Shown here: piece after piece, positions 23,044 through 33,578 of the stretch | Layout of the letters: each line of letters opens with the position of its first letter | Numbering within the stretch: position 1 is the first letter of the stretch | NCBI GenBank assembly: GCA_001931905.2 | Contig: MSJI02000514.1 | Location: 1-64,000, forward strand | Reading direction: 5' to 3' | Source: Cladosporium sp. IMV 00045 | Lineage: Eukaryota > Ascomycota > Dothideomycetes > Cladosporiales > Cladosporiaceae | Length of the DNA: 64,000 nt | Translations under genes and position numbers: made by a program | Notes under the pieces: generated by a model | Seen by the model: only the letters and a program-made list of their open reading frames with translations | Database searches by the model: none | What the model was told of the DNA's origin: nothing

Positions 23044-23947
23044 TTGGTATGTCCCTTGTCTCTGAACGAGAAGGATCGACATGTCCTGACCAAGCCCTTC
23101 CAGACCGCCTGCCATCGCTGGTCCAGATTCATTCTGGACGACCACCAAACCACAAGCGAAACATCTTCACCGTCGCCTTGTTTCCTTTGTTTTCGATCAG
23201 ATCTATTAAGCTTGGTGTTATGGCGCCTTTTATGTTTGGCAGGGGGAGGAAAATGGGGGTTGAAGGGCGTCTCACGACAACTGCACTGGGCAGGAGGAGT
23301 CGCAAGACCTTACGTGAATGTTCCCAATGGCAGAACGCAATGAGAGGGAGGTGGTGCTGAGAACATACATCAGACCGCATCGTTACCATCGTACTCAGTT
23401 TGTAATCAATAGTATCTCGTAATTCTCCATTCACACACGCTTGTTTTTCTGCTTGCTTGCTGAGCGGAAAAAGAAATGCTCCCAACCTGTCAAGGCATAT
23501 CCCTACTCATCCGTGTCACCCGGCTTCGCAAAGCCAAGCAGCATGGTTGCCGCAGCCATTGCGTGGTGGCTTGCATATTGACAGCGGCTAGGCGCATGAC
23601 TGATGTGTTACACGAAAGCGTAACACTATGCGATTGTTCGAGTGACACGATTAGTAGCGGATCGCGGAAGCACGGATGGCTCGCGTAGGGATGTTCTGCA
23701 TGTGAAATTCGATGCGAGGGTTGACGTGCATCCCAACATGCAATGCCGGACATGAAAATGTGATGAAGATCCCAGCTCGCCGAGAACGGATAACAAATGC
23801 GAATGTGTTGTTGTTGAAGTGAACAATTTGGCCGTCATGAAAGTTTGAGGCGTTCCTGCCTCGCGCCAAGCCGCAAGCCACCCTTCGAACCTCTCGAGAC
23901 GAGACGCCACCTCGTTAAATAGGAAAACTACTTGATATCATCCGCCA
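23044..23947. other. Intergenic: MDM12 promoter region
   Basis: About 0.9 kb with no supported gene. A minus-strand frame at 23129-23485 is open but of uneven composition and matches nothing I recognise. Confidence 0.5.
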
Positions 23948-25162
23948 ATGTCTGTCGATATCAACTGGGACACATTGACCTCGGGCCCCGATGGCGAGGC
24001 TCTGGCGGAGAAGATTCGGGAGTTCGTCCATGAGCGATTCCAGCACATCAATCTCCCCAAATTGATCCGCTCCGTCAAAGTCCATGGCTTCGACTTTGGC
24101 AAGACCGCGCCGGAGATTGTTCTGAAAGACATCTGCGAACCGCTATCGGACTTTTACGAAAATGATGCTGAAGATACGGATGACGGCTCGCGAGAGGACG
24201 GCCGTCCGCAATCCCCAAAATCACCGGAAGAACGGCCGGCGGATCGCTTGCAGGCTGCTCGTGAACGCATGATGCGAGCGGAGACGCATGGTCGTCGAAC
24301 TTCTGATCTGTCTGCTTTGGAGCACGCATCAGATCCTCAACTATCTCGTGGGACTACGCCTGGTTTTCTTCACCACGGCACGTCGAATCTAGGCTACTTC
24401 AATCTTCCATTGGGAGGAGGACTGCCCGGCACAAACACGCCGCTAGCTGCGGTCGCAGGAGCACACTTCGGACAGGGTGGCCAACAGCATCCACCGGAAA
24501 CACCTCACCACCCGGCGGATTCTTTCAGCTCCATCTCACCGCCGCCGTCCATAACGCCACCTTCCCGACCGATCTCTCGGGACGATGAAGCCTTCGAGCA
24601 CCGACCCAGCTCCGTCCTCCTAGACGAAGACGACGAAGCGGCCGAAACGCAAACCTTCACGCCCGAGCCCGACCGCAGCCCGGAAGACATGCAGGTCGTC
24701 TTCCACGTGACCTACTCCGGCGACGTCAAGCTCGCCATGACCGCCGAAGTATTCCTCGACTACCCCATGCCCAGCTTCGTTGGCATCCCGCTGAAACTCA
24801 ACATCACGGGCCTGACATTCGACGGTGTGGGTATTCTAGCCTACATCAAGCGCAAAGCCCACCTCTGCTTCCTGGCGCCCGAAGACGCTGAAGCCCTCGT
24901 CACTGCCGGTACGGATCTGGGCTCGCCTGAGGAACACCCCGCTGCGACCAAGACTCCGGATCCTCAAGGTGCTATGCCTAAGGATAGGAAAGTGGGCGGT
25001 CTGATTGAAGATATTAGAATCGAGAGCGAAATGGGCGGAGCGGAGAGTGGAAGGCAAGTGCTGAAGAATGTCGACAAGATCGAGAAGTTCATCCTCGAGC
25101 AAGTCCAGCGCATCTTCGAGGATGAATGCGTCTATCCCAGTTTCTGGACTTTCTTGGTTTGA
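23948..25162 (+). CDS. MDM12: Mitochondrial distribution and morphology protein 12 (ERMES subunit), complete copy
   Basis: A single exon of 404 residues. Mdm12 is a soluble SMP-domain lipid-transfer protein that, with Mmm1, Mdm34 and Mdm10, forms the ER-mitochondria encounter structure. The N-terminus MSVDINWDTLTSGPDGEALA and the stretch FIRSV-like LIRSVKVHGFDFG, then DICEPLSDFYEND, are family hallmarks. A long Pro/Ser-rich insertion (about residues 75-245) interrupts the SMP domain, as in other filamentous fungi. The conserved C-terminal half has VTYSGDVKLAMTAEV, PLKLNITGLTFDGVG and RIFEDECVYPSFWTFLV. A second copy lacking its first 26 codons starts directly after the gap at 30584; the two proteins differ at two of 378 shared residues that I noted. 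Confidence 0.96.
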   Translation: MSVDINWDTLTSGPDGEALAEKIREFVHERFQHINLPKLIRSVKVHGFDFGKTAPEIVLKDICEPLSDFYENDAEDTDDGSREDGRPQSPKSPEERPADRLQAARERMMRAETHGRRTSDLSALEHASDPQLSRGTTPGFLHHGTSNLGYFNLPLGGGLPGTNTPLAAVAGAHFGQGGQQHPPETPHHPADSFSSISPPPSITPPSRPISRDDEAFEHRPSSVLLDEDDEAAETQTFTPEPDRSPEDMQVVFHVTYSGDVKLAMTAEVFLDYPMPSFVGIPLKLNITGLTFDGVGILAYIKRKAHLCFLAPEDAEALVTAGTDLGSPEEHPAATKTPDPQGAMPKDRKVGGLIEDIRIESEMGGAESGRQVLKNVDKIEKFILEQVQRIFEDECVYPSFWTFLV

Positions 25163-25656
25163 TCTTTGCCATAGAATGGTGATTCAACTCTTGCATGATA
25201 CCCGAACGTCTTCACCATGGCAATGACAGCCAGCGATCAATCAATCAACCACGGCGAATTAGATCGAAACGATCGCGATCGGAGCGCTTCCCCGACATCG
25301 CAAAGATGTCTCGTAGCACAAACAGCTCAACCATGCTCAAAGAGTCAAATACCCATCCACACTCCACCAAAAAACCCCCACAGCGAACAGCGAACAGCAC
25401 ACACAAACCCTTCCACCCATCCCCATCGCGCAATCACGCGCCGTGCAACCCCAAAATTGCCCACCTAGCACGCAAGGCAAGCACGACAGCTGTCAAAATC
25501 CTTCCAAAACGCAGGTTGCCGCCGGAAGGAGCAAGACGCGGAATCCTGCAGAAAGCGGAGCTCTGCCCTGTCGTGAGCTCTTTTTCCGCCCTTCCCATTG
25601 CCGTCGTTGCATCGGATGGACGCATGCAACGCAATACTGAGAGGGACGCACAGCAG

Positions 25657-25764
25657 CTGTCAAGACGGCTCGGATGCACGCAAACAGGAAGGTACAGCAG
25701 GCTGTCAAGACGGCTCGAGATGTGCGCAATTCAAGATGCACGGCAGGCTGTCAAGACGCGGCTC
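25657..25764. repeat. Imperfect tandem repeat, three units of about 45 bp
   Basis: The core CTGTCAAGACGGCTCG occurs at 25657 and 25702, and a slightly altered version (extra CG) at 25748, spaced 45-46 bp, with related intervening bases (GCA-rich). The second homologue has three corresponding cores at about 32220, 32268 and 32313 with different substitutions and a 48-bp first unit. Confidence 0.7.
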
Positions 25765-25987
25765 GCGTCCATGCAGTGCTGGAGTGTTACTGCGGGCGGG
25801 GGAAGCAGGGAAATGGGCAAGTGCAGGCAGTTGAGGGGCACAGGAATGAGGGCATGTGTTCGCTTGCGCGCTGCAGTCCTGTGGTCGGTCTCAACAGCAG
25901 CGGCCGTTCGTCGACGCCGCGTCATGCAATAACAGCAAACGCAACATGCAACACGCTGGACGACGGCGGCAAAGCGATGCGGTTGGG

Positions 25988-26206
25988 AGTTCATCATGAG
26001 CGGGAGAAGACTAGGTCGGGGTTGACAGGGTGTATGCTGTATGTCGTGTCATGTGCAAAAAAAACCTTCTCTTGACTACATGTACTTTGCTTGCCGTGGC
26101 TGACTAGGATCCATAGCATGCAAGCAATGAACAAAGCCTGCATCGCCTATAGTTCATCGGGCGGGAGAAGACCAGGTCGGGGTTGACAGGGTGTATGCTG
26201 TATGTC
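25988..26206. repeat. Direct repeat (58/56 bp) present twice in homologue 1 only
   Basis: Copies at 25988-26045 and 26151-26206 share AGTTCATC, then GCGGGAGAAGAC, AGGTCGGGGTTGACAGGG and TGTATGCTGTATGTC, with one substitution and a 2-bp length difference. They lie about 160 bp apart. The second homologue has only one related copy (about 32570-32616), so the repeat arose in, or was lost from, one homologue. Confidence 0.7.
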
Positions 26207-27147
26207 ATTCACGGGAGCGAAACGGCCATTTGAGAACAAGCAGGGTGCGGCTGCTTGTCATTCATCTACCAAACCCTTTTCTTTTGATTACATGTACTCT
26301 TGCCGTGTCTGCCAGGATATGTGTTCCGCGGACGATCCAAACCCTTGCATTTTAGAGCCAAAAATCAGGCATCCTCGCGAGATTGGCGTTGGGCGGCAAT
26401 TGATATTGAGCGATTAGATGAAGTGGAGGGGGGGATGCGAAGCGAGATGTTCGACATAGACGGAATTTTGATGTCAAGACGCACTGTTTGAACAGAACCG
26501 AGAGTGATAATATACTATACGAGCGGACGGTCGCAGGGGAACCCATGGCATCACTTGTTTTATCATGTCAGCTCAAAGTCGCGAACTTTCACGTGCTTCG
26601 TCTTTCAGCCCCTTTCACATGCGCGTGCTTGAGATGTTTTGGACAGAACATGGGCACGGCCATCACCCTTCGATGTATATCTACGCATGCTCATCCACAG
26701 GACATATTCAAATTCAACATGATCGGAAAGACGAATAGAAAACCGTTTCTTTTCGTATTCTCTTTGTTAAATCTTCAGAAAAAGAAGAACCAAAAACGTC
26801 AGGGTATATACTATACTTTCTCGGACGAAAAAACCCCAAAACCCAGACTGCCCAAGAATCAGACGACTAGAATCCAAAGTACAACCCAAATCAGCGCCTT
26901 GAATCGTCGCATCAAAATCCCAAAAAGAAAAAGAGACAAACGCCATCGCTATCCGAAACAAAATCAAGAAGACCGGCAGGAAAACGCTCATAGATCTGCA
27001 GTGCGTTTCTCCCTACTTCTTCTTCTTCTCGTGATCGTAAAGTCGAGATATATTCCGTAATTTCTGTTCGTGGTACATTTAGAGAAAGCACAACTTAGGT
27101 GTTTCTAGTCTTTCTTTCTTCATAAGCCTGCCCCAACATCTCCTTTC

Positions 27148-29027
27148 TCATCTCCCGCCAACTCCGGGAAAAATACTCCCAATGACCTTCCGCCACCTGG
27201 GCGTGCGTGCTGCCTCTTCCGCGTCGGGGTCCAGAGGCGCCGCTCGCCGACCCAGCATCGCCACGGCTCTCTGTCGAGCCCATTCGCGGCGTCTGTTGGT
27301 GTCGGCGGGCGGTTGTGGAGGACTGCTGCTGCTCGGTCCTCCAGTGGTGGTCGCGGAGCGTCGTGGCGATGTCGAGAGGTCGGTCATTTGTTGGCTGTCG
27401 CCGGCGGATGAAGATATAGGAGCGGAGGTGATGCGGCGGGCGATTCGTTGACCGAATGAAGCTGGTGGAGGGTGGGAGGGTTGGGGAGCGGCTGGCTCTG
27501 CGATTTCCATTGCGGCTTCGGCGTTGGCGTCGGCGTTTGCGTTGGGTTGGTGCTCGGGTCTGCCGCGCTCGCGGTTGCGTCTCATGATCCTTTCGCGGCG
27601 GACCATGGCGTTCGTGACGTTTTTTGGACAAAAACCTTTGGGGAGGCAGGATTTTTTGCACATCGGGCAGAGGCTTGAGTTGTCTCGGAGGAACGTGTCG
27701 ACACATTCGGGGTGGAATATGTGGTGGCAAGGGAGTTCGCGGATGGAGACGCCGGCTTCGTTGGCTGTAGGTGCGACAAAGTCGTCGAGACAGATCGGGC
27801 AGGTCGGTTGATCTAGAGCCGCAGGACGGTAGGAGTGCATACGAGCCGGTGTCGGTCGAACGTCTGGAGCAGGAGAGGAAGAGCGACTATTCACTGTGTT
27901 GGAGGTGTCCTTTTCGATCGCCGCGGGAGGCTGATCTTCATTTCGTGCAGGTAGGGTGCCGTAGCCGTAAAGCGGCATTTCATCAATCAGGTATTGAGGA
28001 ACGGTGAGGCGTTTGACACCAAGTACCTCCAAGTCGACCTCGCCGTTCGCGACACGTTGCCGGAGCTGTAGTCTTCGTCTTCGCTGGATCCAGTGCATAA
28101 GAACAGACGTCGATCCGATAATGAGAAGCAAAATCGCTAGTACGACCAGCAGGAACACCCATAAGCTTGGTAATCGAGTTCCAGTACCTATAAGAGAAGG
28201 TTAGCCAGTTCTTAGCTCTGACATCGCCACGCGAATTTCGCTACGGTCCCATGCCAATGAAAACGGGTAGAAGATATTGGTACATACTGGCTCCCGACTC
28301 ACCAGTATCGACGTCGAGATACAACCGCACATAATCTCTTGCGTCGAATGTCTGTAAAAGCTCCTCTCCGTGTGGCACACTCGCCACGTCTCCGCTATAC
28401 TGCGCAGAGGCATTCACCAGATCAGTTCCGGTTGATCCAGGGACCACATACACTGGGTATGAGTTGTCGCTCTTCCACTGACCGCCATCGCCCAGGTCCC
28501 ATCTGACGTTATTCGCCTGAGGCGGCTCCGAGGTAGTGTCATCAGGTAAGAAGAATATGAAGGCCTGTGTAGGAGCGCGCCGAGCCGCATTCAAGTATGC
28601 CAAAGTGCAGGCCGGACTGAGCCATGGTGCCAGCGCGACTAATGGATAGTCTGTGTCGGGCAGGTCTGCTCGTCTTGTAGCGTTGGCGGGGACATATGGC
28701 TCGCTTTTGTTGTAGCACGATTCCGGGTCATCCGCGTTCAGATCGGGGACGTACAACAGCCCGCCGATGCTGGAGCCGCCGCCTATGCCGTTCGTGCTGA
28801 GAGTGCGAATGCTCACATCGGTGTTGTAGGTATATGCCAGATTATCGTCGACATCGTAGTATTTCCTGGTGAGGGATGCATCGGAAGGGTCGGGGAAGGC
28901 GAGGGTATCGACACGGATGGATTGGGCGCCTTGACGGTGAAGTCAGCATGGTGTATGGATATGCGAGATCGCACAATGACACCAGAATAGATTTGGTGAG
29001 AGGCTGCGACAAGAGTTACTCACTCAT
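27148..29027 (-). CDS. Membrane-anchored RING-H2 finger protein (probable E3 ubiquitin ligase), homologue 1
   Basis: Three exons (29027-29024, 28929-28303, 28187-27148) give 556 residues. The first coding exon holds only ATG plus one base, in a strong context (GCCGCCATGA), with donor GTGAGT and a CTGAC branch site before the acceptor. Residues 2-210 form a Ser/Asn/Asp-rich, possibly luminal domain (YNKSEPYVP, APWLSPACTLAYLN), PA-like by architecture only. A transmembrane helix LWVFLLVVLAILLLIIG (about 218-240) precedes the C3H2C3 RING at about 340-393: CPICLDDF, LPCHHIFHPECVD, CPMCKKS. The tail is Arg/Pro/Ala-rich. Such proteins ubiquitinate membrane cargo in the endolysosomal or Golgi system. 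No classical signal peptide is seen, so topology is open. It is convergent with MDM12 and divergent from ADA3. Confidence 0.88.
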
Positions 29028-29914
29028 GGCGGCGCTTCAGCTTGTGAACCGCTATCGCAGGCGTTAGGATGTGTGACGCTGAGGTCGGCGGATGCGCCAC
29101 GAGCGATTCAGCCCAGTCGCCGCAGCAGCGCACACATGGGGAACGGAGAGGAGATGGAGCAGCGATGGAACAGAGCAAGTGGAGATTATGGCAGGGAATG
29201 TGTGAAGAATCGAAGGTGGTGGGTGTATACTAGAAGAAGGGTGTCATGGTTGAATGTGCAGCGAGAGGGCGAGGGACGCTGCCGAGGAGGCCGGGAACCC
29301 AGCCATCATCGAATCGGCCCATCGAGGCCATCCACGCTGAACGCGTTGGTAAGGTCTTCATGGATTGAATATCTTTTATGTGTCAAATCTCATTGGCTTA
29401 TGTATACTGGTACTTGACGTCCTGTCTATGGCATCCCTTAAAGCAAATGTGAAATACAATACACATGACTTCATGTTTCTTTGTTCGCCTCTGGTTCAAC
29501 CCACCCACTACTCTCCTCCTCCAACGATCTTGCGGGGAGGCTGCTAGTGCAAGAATCTGCCAGTCGGAGCGACATCCATGGGTCACTCCCAGGTCCATGC
29601 GCTTGACATTGCGCAACAGCGCGCATGGGTGCTGTAAAGACAGCAGTGACCGTTAAGGGAATCTTGCCCTTTGAACAAGACGACATCGACTCACGACTCT
29701 GTACTCGACAATCGCCCTTCAGTCCCGACAACCCCCATTCACCCGAAGAATTAACGGCCATCCATCTCGTCTTTGCCTTCACTGTATAGTGACGTACCCA
29801 TCGACACGACACACAAACGCGACCGCGCCTGTGGGAATGGTGCCCGCGCAATCCGCCAATTAATCATTCGCAATCGCAAAGGTCGCCGCGCCTTACCATC
29901 CCTTGCTCGCAACC
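29028..29914. other. Divergent promoter between RING gene and ADA3, homologue 1
   Basis: About 0.9 kb without a supported gene; it is the shared upstream region of two divergent genes and is closely matched by 35462-36323 in the other homologue. Confidence 0.6.
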
Positions 29915-30521
29915 ATGGCGCCCGCCTCCAAGAAAGGAACCGGCAAGGCCACGCGCGACCGCAGGTCTTCCAGCAGACACAGCACGCCCATGTCTGCCCT
30001 TACCGACACCGCGCCAGGCACTCCTCTGGTCCCGACTCCCTCAAATACCAGCCAGTCCGCGCCGCCTCTTCCCAAAGAAACGCCTTACCTCCACACCCCG
30101 ACCGCCTACCTCATCTCCGACGACCTGGACTTGAACGTGCTCATCGAAAAATCGCATCCGCCTTCGCTCAAACCGCACGACCCGCCCACTGCGCGAGAAC
30201 TCCACACACTCCATGACAGGATTCGCGACAATTTGCTCAAGTCGTTTGAGAAGCGCGGAGAGACCTGCGAGCGGAATCTCAGGGCGGTGGTGCAGAAGCG
30301 CAAAGAGAGCACGCAAGCCGAGCGCGATCGCGAGGCGGCCGAACAGCAGGCGGCTGCCGATCGCATCAAGAAAGAGCGAGATGATGGTGGATCCAAGACG
30401 AAGAAGACCGGACAGAAGCGCAGCCATGCTGAGGCTGAGGGCGCGGAAGAGAAGAGAGAAAGTGTGCCTAGTGTTGGCGAACATATGCTGGCGAGACAAG
30501 ATGGCGTGGGAGTTCATGAAG
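29915..30521 (+). CDS. NGG1: Ada3/Ngg1 (SAGA/ADA acetyltransferase subunit), first exon, homologue 1 (cut by gap)
   Basis: Exon 1 encodes 202 residues plus one base and ends at a GTGAGT donor at 30522; the intron runs into a poly-T tract and the 20-N gap. The N-terminus is basic and Ser/Thr-rich; then AYLISDDLDLNVLIEKS and LRAVVQKRKES with a charged helix and a KKTGQKRSHAEAEG nuclear-localisation-like stretch. Its second exon is at 41377-42761, beyond the inserted homologue. Joined, the gene gives 663 residues, exactly the length of the intact copy at 36324-38652. Ada3 bridges Ada2 and Gcn5 and stimulates histone acetylation in SAGA and ADA. Confidence 0.88.
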
Positions 30522-30539
30522 GTGAGTTCTGTTGTGTCC

Positions 30540-30563
30540 TTTTTTTTTTTTTTTTTTTTTTTT
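30540..30563 (+). repeat. Poly-T run (24 or more T) at the contig end
   Basis: The T-run inside the ADA3 intron ends at the N gap. The matching tract at 41042-41057 has 16 T before unique sequence resumes. Homopolymer length uncertainty probably broke the assembly here. Confidence 0.9.
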
Positions 30564-30583
30564 NNNNNNNNNNNNNNNNNNNN
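30564..30583. other. Assembly gap (20 N)
   Basis: Twenty Ns, the same size as the other gap, so probably a fixed placeholder rather than a measured distance. Left flank is the ADA3 intron; right flank begins inside codon 27 of another MDM12 copy. Confidence 0.99.
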
Positions 30584-31720
30584 GTCCATGAGCGATTCCA
30601 GCACATCAATCTCCCCAAATTGATCCGCTCCGTCAAAGTCCATGGCTTCGACTTTGGCAAGACCGCGCCGGAGATTGTTCTTAAAGACATCTGCGAACCG
30701 CTATCAGACTTTTACGAAAATGATGCTGAAGATACGGATGACGGCTCGCGAGAGGACGGCCGTCCTCAATCGCCAAAATCACCGGAAGAGCGGCCGGCGG
30801 ATCGCTTGCAGGCTGCTCGTGAACGCATGATGCGAGCGGAGACGCATGGCCGTCGAACTTCTGATCTATCTGCTTTGGAGCATGCTTCCGATCCTCAACT
30901 ATCTCGTGGGACCACGCCTGGCTTCCTCCACCACGGCACGTCGAATCTAGGCTACTTCAATCTTCCACTGGGAGGAGGACTGCCCGGCACGAACACCCCG
31001 CTAGCTGCAGTTGCAGGAGCTCATTTCGGGCAGGGCGGCCAACAGCATCCACCGGAAACACCTCACCACCCGGCGGACTCTTTCAGTTCCATCTCACCGC
31101 CACCGTCCATAACGCCACCTTCCCGACCCATCTCTCGAGACGACGAAGCCTTCGAGCACCGGCCCAGCTCCGTCCTCTTAGACGAAAACGACGAGGCGGC
31201 CGAAACGCAAACGTTCACGCCCGAGCCCGAGCGCAGCCCGGAAGACATGCAAGTCGTCTTCCATGTGACCTATTCCGGCGACGTCAAGCTCGCCATGACC
31301 GCCGAAGTTTTCCTCGACTACCCCATGCCCAGCTTCGTGGGCATCCCGCTGAAACTCAACATCACGGGCCTGACATTCGACGGTGTGGGGATTCTAGCCT
31401 ACATCAAGCGCAAAGCCCACCTCTGCTTCCTCGCGCCCGAAGACGCTGAAGCCCTCGTCACTGCTGGTACGGATCTGGGCTCGCCGGAGGAACATCCTGC
31501 TGCGACTAAGACCCCAGATCCTCAGGGTGCTATGCCTAAGGATAGGAAAGTGGGCGGTTTGATTGAAGATATCAGGATCGAGAGCGAAATGGGCGGAGCG
31601 GAGAGTGGGAGGCAAGTGCTGAAGAATGTCGACAAGATCGAGAAATTCATCCTCGAGCAAGTCCAGCGCATCTTCGAGGATGAATGCGTCTATCCCAGTT
31701 TCTGGACTTTCCTGGTTTGA
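30584..31720 (+). CDS. MDM12: MDM12, homologue 2 (first 26 codons lost at gap)
   Basis: In frame from the first base after the gap, encoding 378 residues that match residues 27-404 of the complete copy. The differences I noted are LDEN for LDED and PEPERS for PEPDRS in the linker; most nucleotide changes are at third positions. That pattern points to a functional allele or homeologue rather than a decaying duplicate. The missing start is simply not in this contig. Confidence 0.93.
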   Translation, partial: VHERFQHINLPKLIRSVKVHGFDFGKTAPEIVLKDICEPLSDFYENDAEDTDDGSREDGRPQSPKSPEERPADRLQAARERMMRAETHGRRTSDLSALEHASDPQLSRGTTPGFLHHGTSNLGYFNLPLGGGLPGTNTPLAAVAGAHFGQGGQQHPPETPHHPADSFSSISPPPSITPPSRPISRDDEAFEHRPSSVLLDENDEAAETQTFTPEPERSPEDMQVVFHVTYSGDVKLAMTAEVFLDYPMPSFVGIPLKLNITGLTFDGVGILAYIKRKAHLCFLAPEDAEALVTAGTDLGSPEEHPAATKTPDPQGAMPKDRKVGGLIEDIRIESEMGGAESGRQVLKNVDKIEKFILEQVQRIFEDECVYPSFWTFLV

Positions 31721-33578
31721 TCAAGGGCAGAACGTTGAGAACGTGATCTACATTTGCATGACACCTAATCCTCGGCACCATCCCAATGACAGCCAGCGAT
31801 CAATCAACCACAGCGAAATAGATCGAAACGATCGCCACCGGAGCGCTTCCCCGACATCTCTAAGATGTCTCGTAGCACCAAACAGCTCAACCATGCTCAA
31901 AGAGTCAAATACCCATCCACACTCCCACCACAAAACCCCACAGCACACAGCACACAAATCCTCACCTCCCATCCCCGCGCAATCGCGCGCCGTGCAACCC
32001 CAAAATTGCCCACCTAGCACGCAAGGCAAGCACGACAGCTGTCAAAGAAAAGTCAGAATCCATCAAAACCGCAGGTTCCCGCCGGAAGGAAATAAGACGC
32101 GGAATCCTGCAGGAAGCGGAGCTCTGCTTTGTCGTGAGCTCTTTTCCGTTCCGCACTTCCTACTGCCGTCGTTGCATCGGACAGCACGCAACGCAATACT
32201 GAGAAGGACGCACAGCAGGCTGTCAAGACAGCGGCTCAGATGCACGCAAGCGCAGAGGTACAGCAGGCTGTCAAGACGGCTCGGGATGTGCGCAATTCAA
32301 GATGCACGGCAGCTGTCAAGAGCGACTCGGGTGGGCGCAGAGTTTTGAGTGTAACTGCGGGCAAGGGCAGGGAAATGGCAAGTGGAAGGGAAGTGCAGGT
32401 AGTTGAGGGGAAAGGAATGAGGGCATACGTTCGCTTGCGCGCTGCGTTGCGCGCTGGGTCGGTCTCAACAGCAGCAGCCGTTCGTCGACGCCGCGTCATG
32501 CAATCACAGCAAACGCAACACGCTGCATGCTGGACGATGGCGGCAGAGCGATGCGATGCGGTTGGGAAAGCGGGAGGAAAGACTAGGTCAGGGTTGACAG
32601 GGTGTATGCTGTATGTCCATGTACGAAATTGACGGGCATCTTGCCTGCCTGCATGTCATATACTAAACGCTCCTCTAAATTCCATGTACGCTGCCGTGTC
32701 TGCCAGGATATGTGTTCCGCGGACGATCCAAAACCCTTGCTTGCATTTCAGAGAGAACAGGCAATCCTCGCGAGATTGGCGTTGGGCGGCGATTGATATT
32801 GAGCGATTAGATGAAGCGGAGGGGTTTGCGAAGCTAGATGTTCGACGTAGAACGGAATTTAATTATAAGATCCATGGCAAATACAGAACCAATAGTGAAA
32901 TTTTTAAGAAATGAGGGACATCCATGTCATTAATTATTATTCTTGTTAGCCCAGCATCACGAAGTTTCACATGCTTCATCGTTCACAGCCCCATTCACAT
33001 GCGTGAGAGCATTTGCTCAGAACATGCACATGTGTGCATGATCATCAATTTCATTCTAGGTACTCGACTATTCGATGTCAAATCTACTCATGTTCCAGTC
33101 GTCCACAGGACATATCGTCGAGGAACTTCAACATGACAGATAAGACGAATAGAAAACCGTATCTTTTCGTATTCTTTTTGTTAAATTTTCAGAAAAGAAG
33201 AACCAAAAACGTCAGGGTATATACTATACTTTCCCGCACAAAAAAATAACCACAAAACCCAGACTGCTCAAAATTCAAACGACCAGACTCCAAAGTACAT
33301 CCCAAATCAGCGCCGTGTCCCGTCGCATCAAGATCCAAAAGAAAAGGGAAAAGAGAAAAACGCCATCGCTTTCCAAAACAAAATCGAGAAGACCGGCAGG
33401 AAAACGCTCATAGATCTGCAGTGCGTTTCTTCCTTATTCTTCTTCTTCTTCTCTTCTTCTCGTGATCGTAAACTCGAGGAATATTTCGTGGTTTCTGTTC
33501 GTGGTACATTTAGAGAAAGCACAACTTAGGTGTTTCTTGTCTGTTTTTCTTCATAAGCTTCCCCCAACATCTCCTTTC
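31721..33578. other. Intergenic region between convergent MDM12 and RING genes, homologue 2
   Basis: Counterpart of 25163-27147, about 130 bp shorter, lacking one copy of the 58-bp direct repeat. ORFs here do not keep frame between homologues. Confidence 0.55.
32220..32330. repeat. Imperfect tandem repeat, three units, homologue 2
   Basis: Cores related to CTGTCAAGACGGCTCG at about 32220, 32268 and 32313, matching the array in the other homologue but with small indels in units 1 and 3. Confidence 0.6.

Larger units (their letters stand above)
25163..27147. other. Intergenic region between convergent MDM12 and RING genes, homologue 1
   Basis: Nearly 2 kb separates two convergent stop codons, long for such a pair. 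It contains a three-unit 45-bp repeat and a 58-bp direct repeat (listed separately). ORFs here are not conserved in frame in the second homologue (31721-33578), so I regard it as noncoding. Confidence 0.55.

Noticed and set aside
29903..31720. 605-residue fusion of Ada3 N-terminus to Mdm12 reading through the N gap
   Set aside because: The frame continues only because 20 Ns plus intron sequence happen to be open; the join is across an assembly gap.
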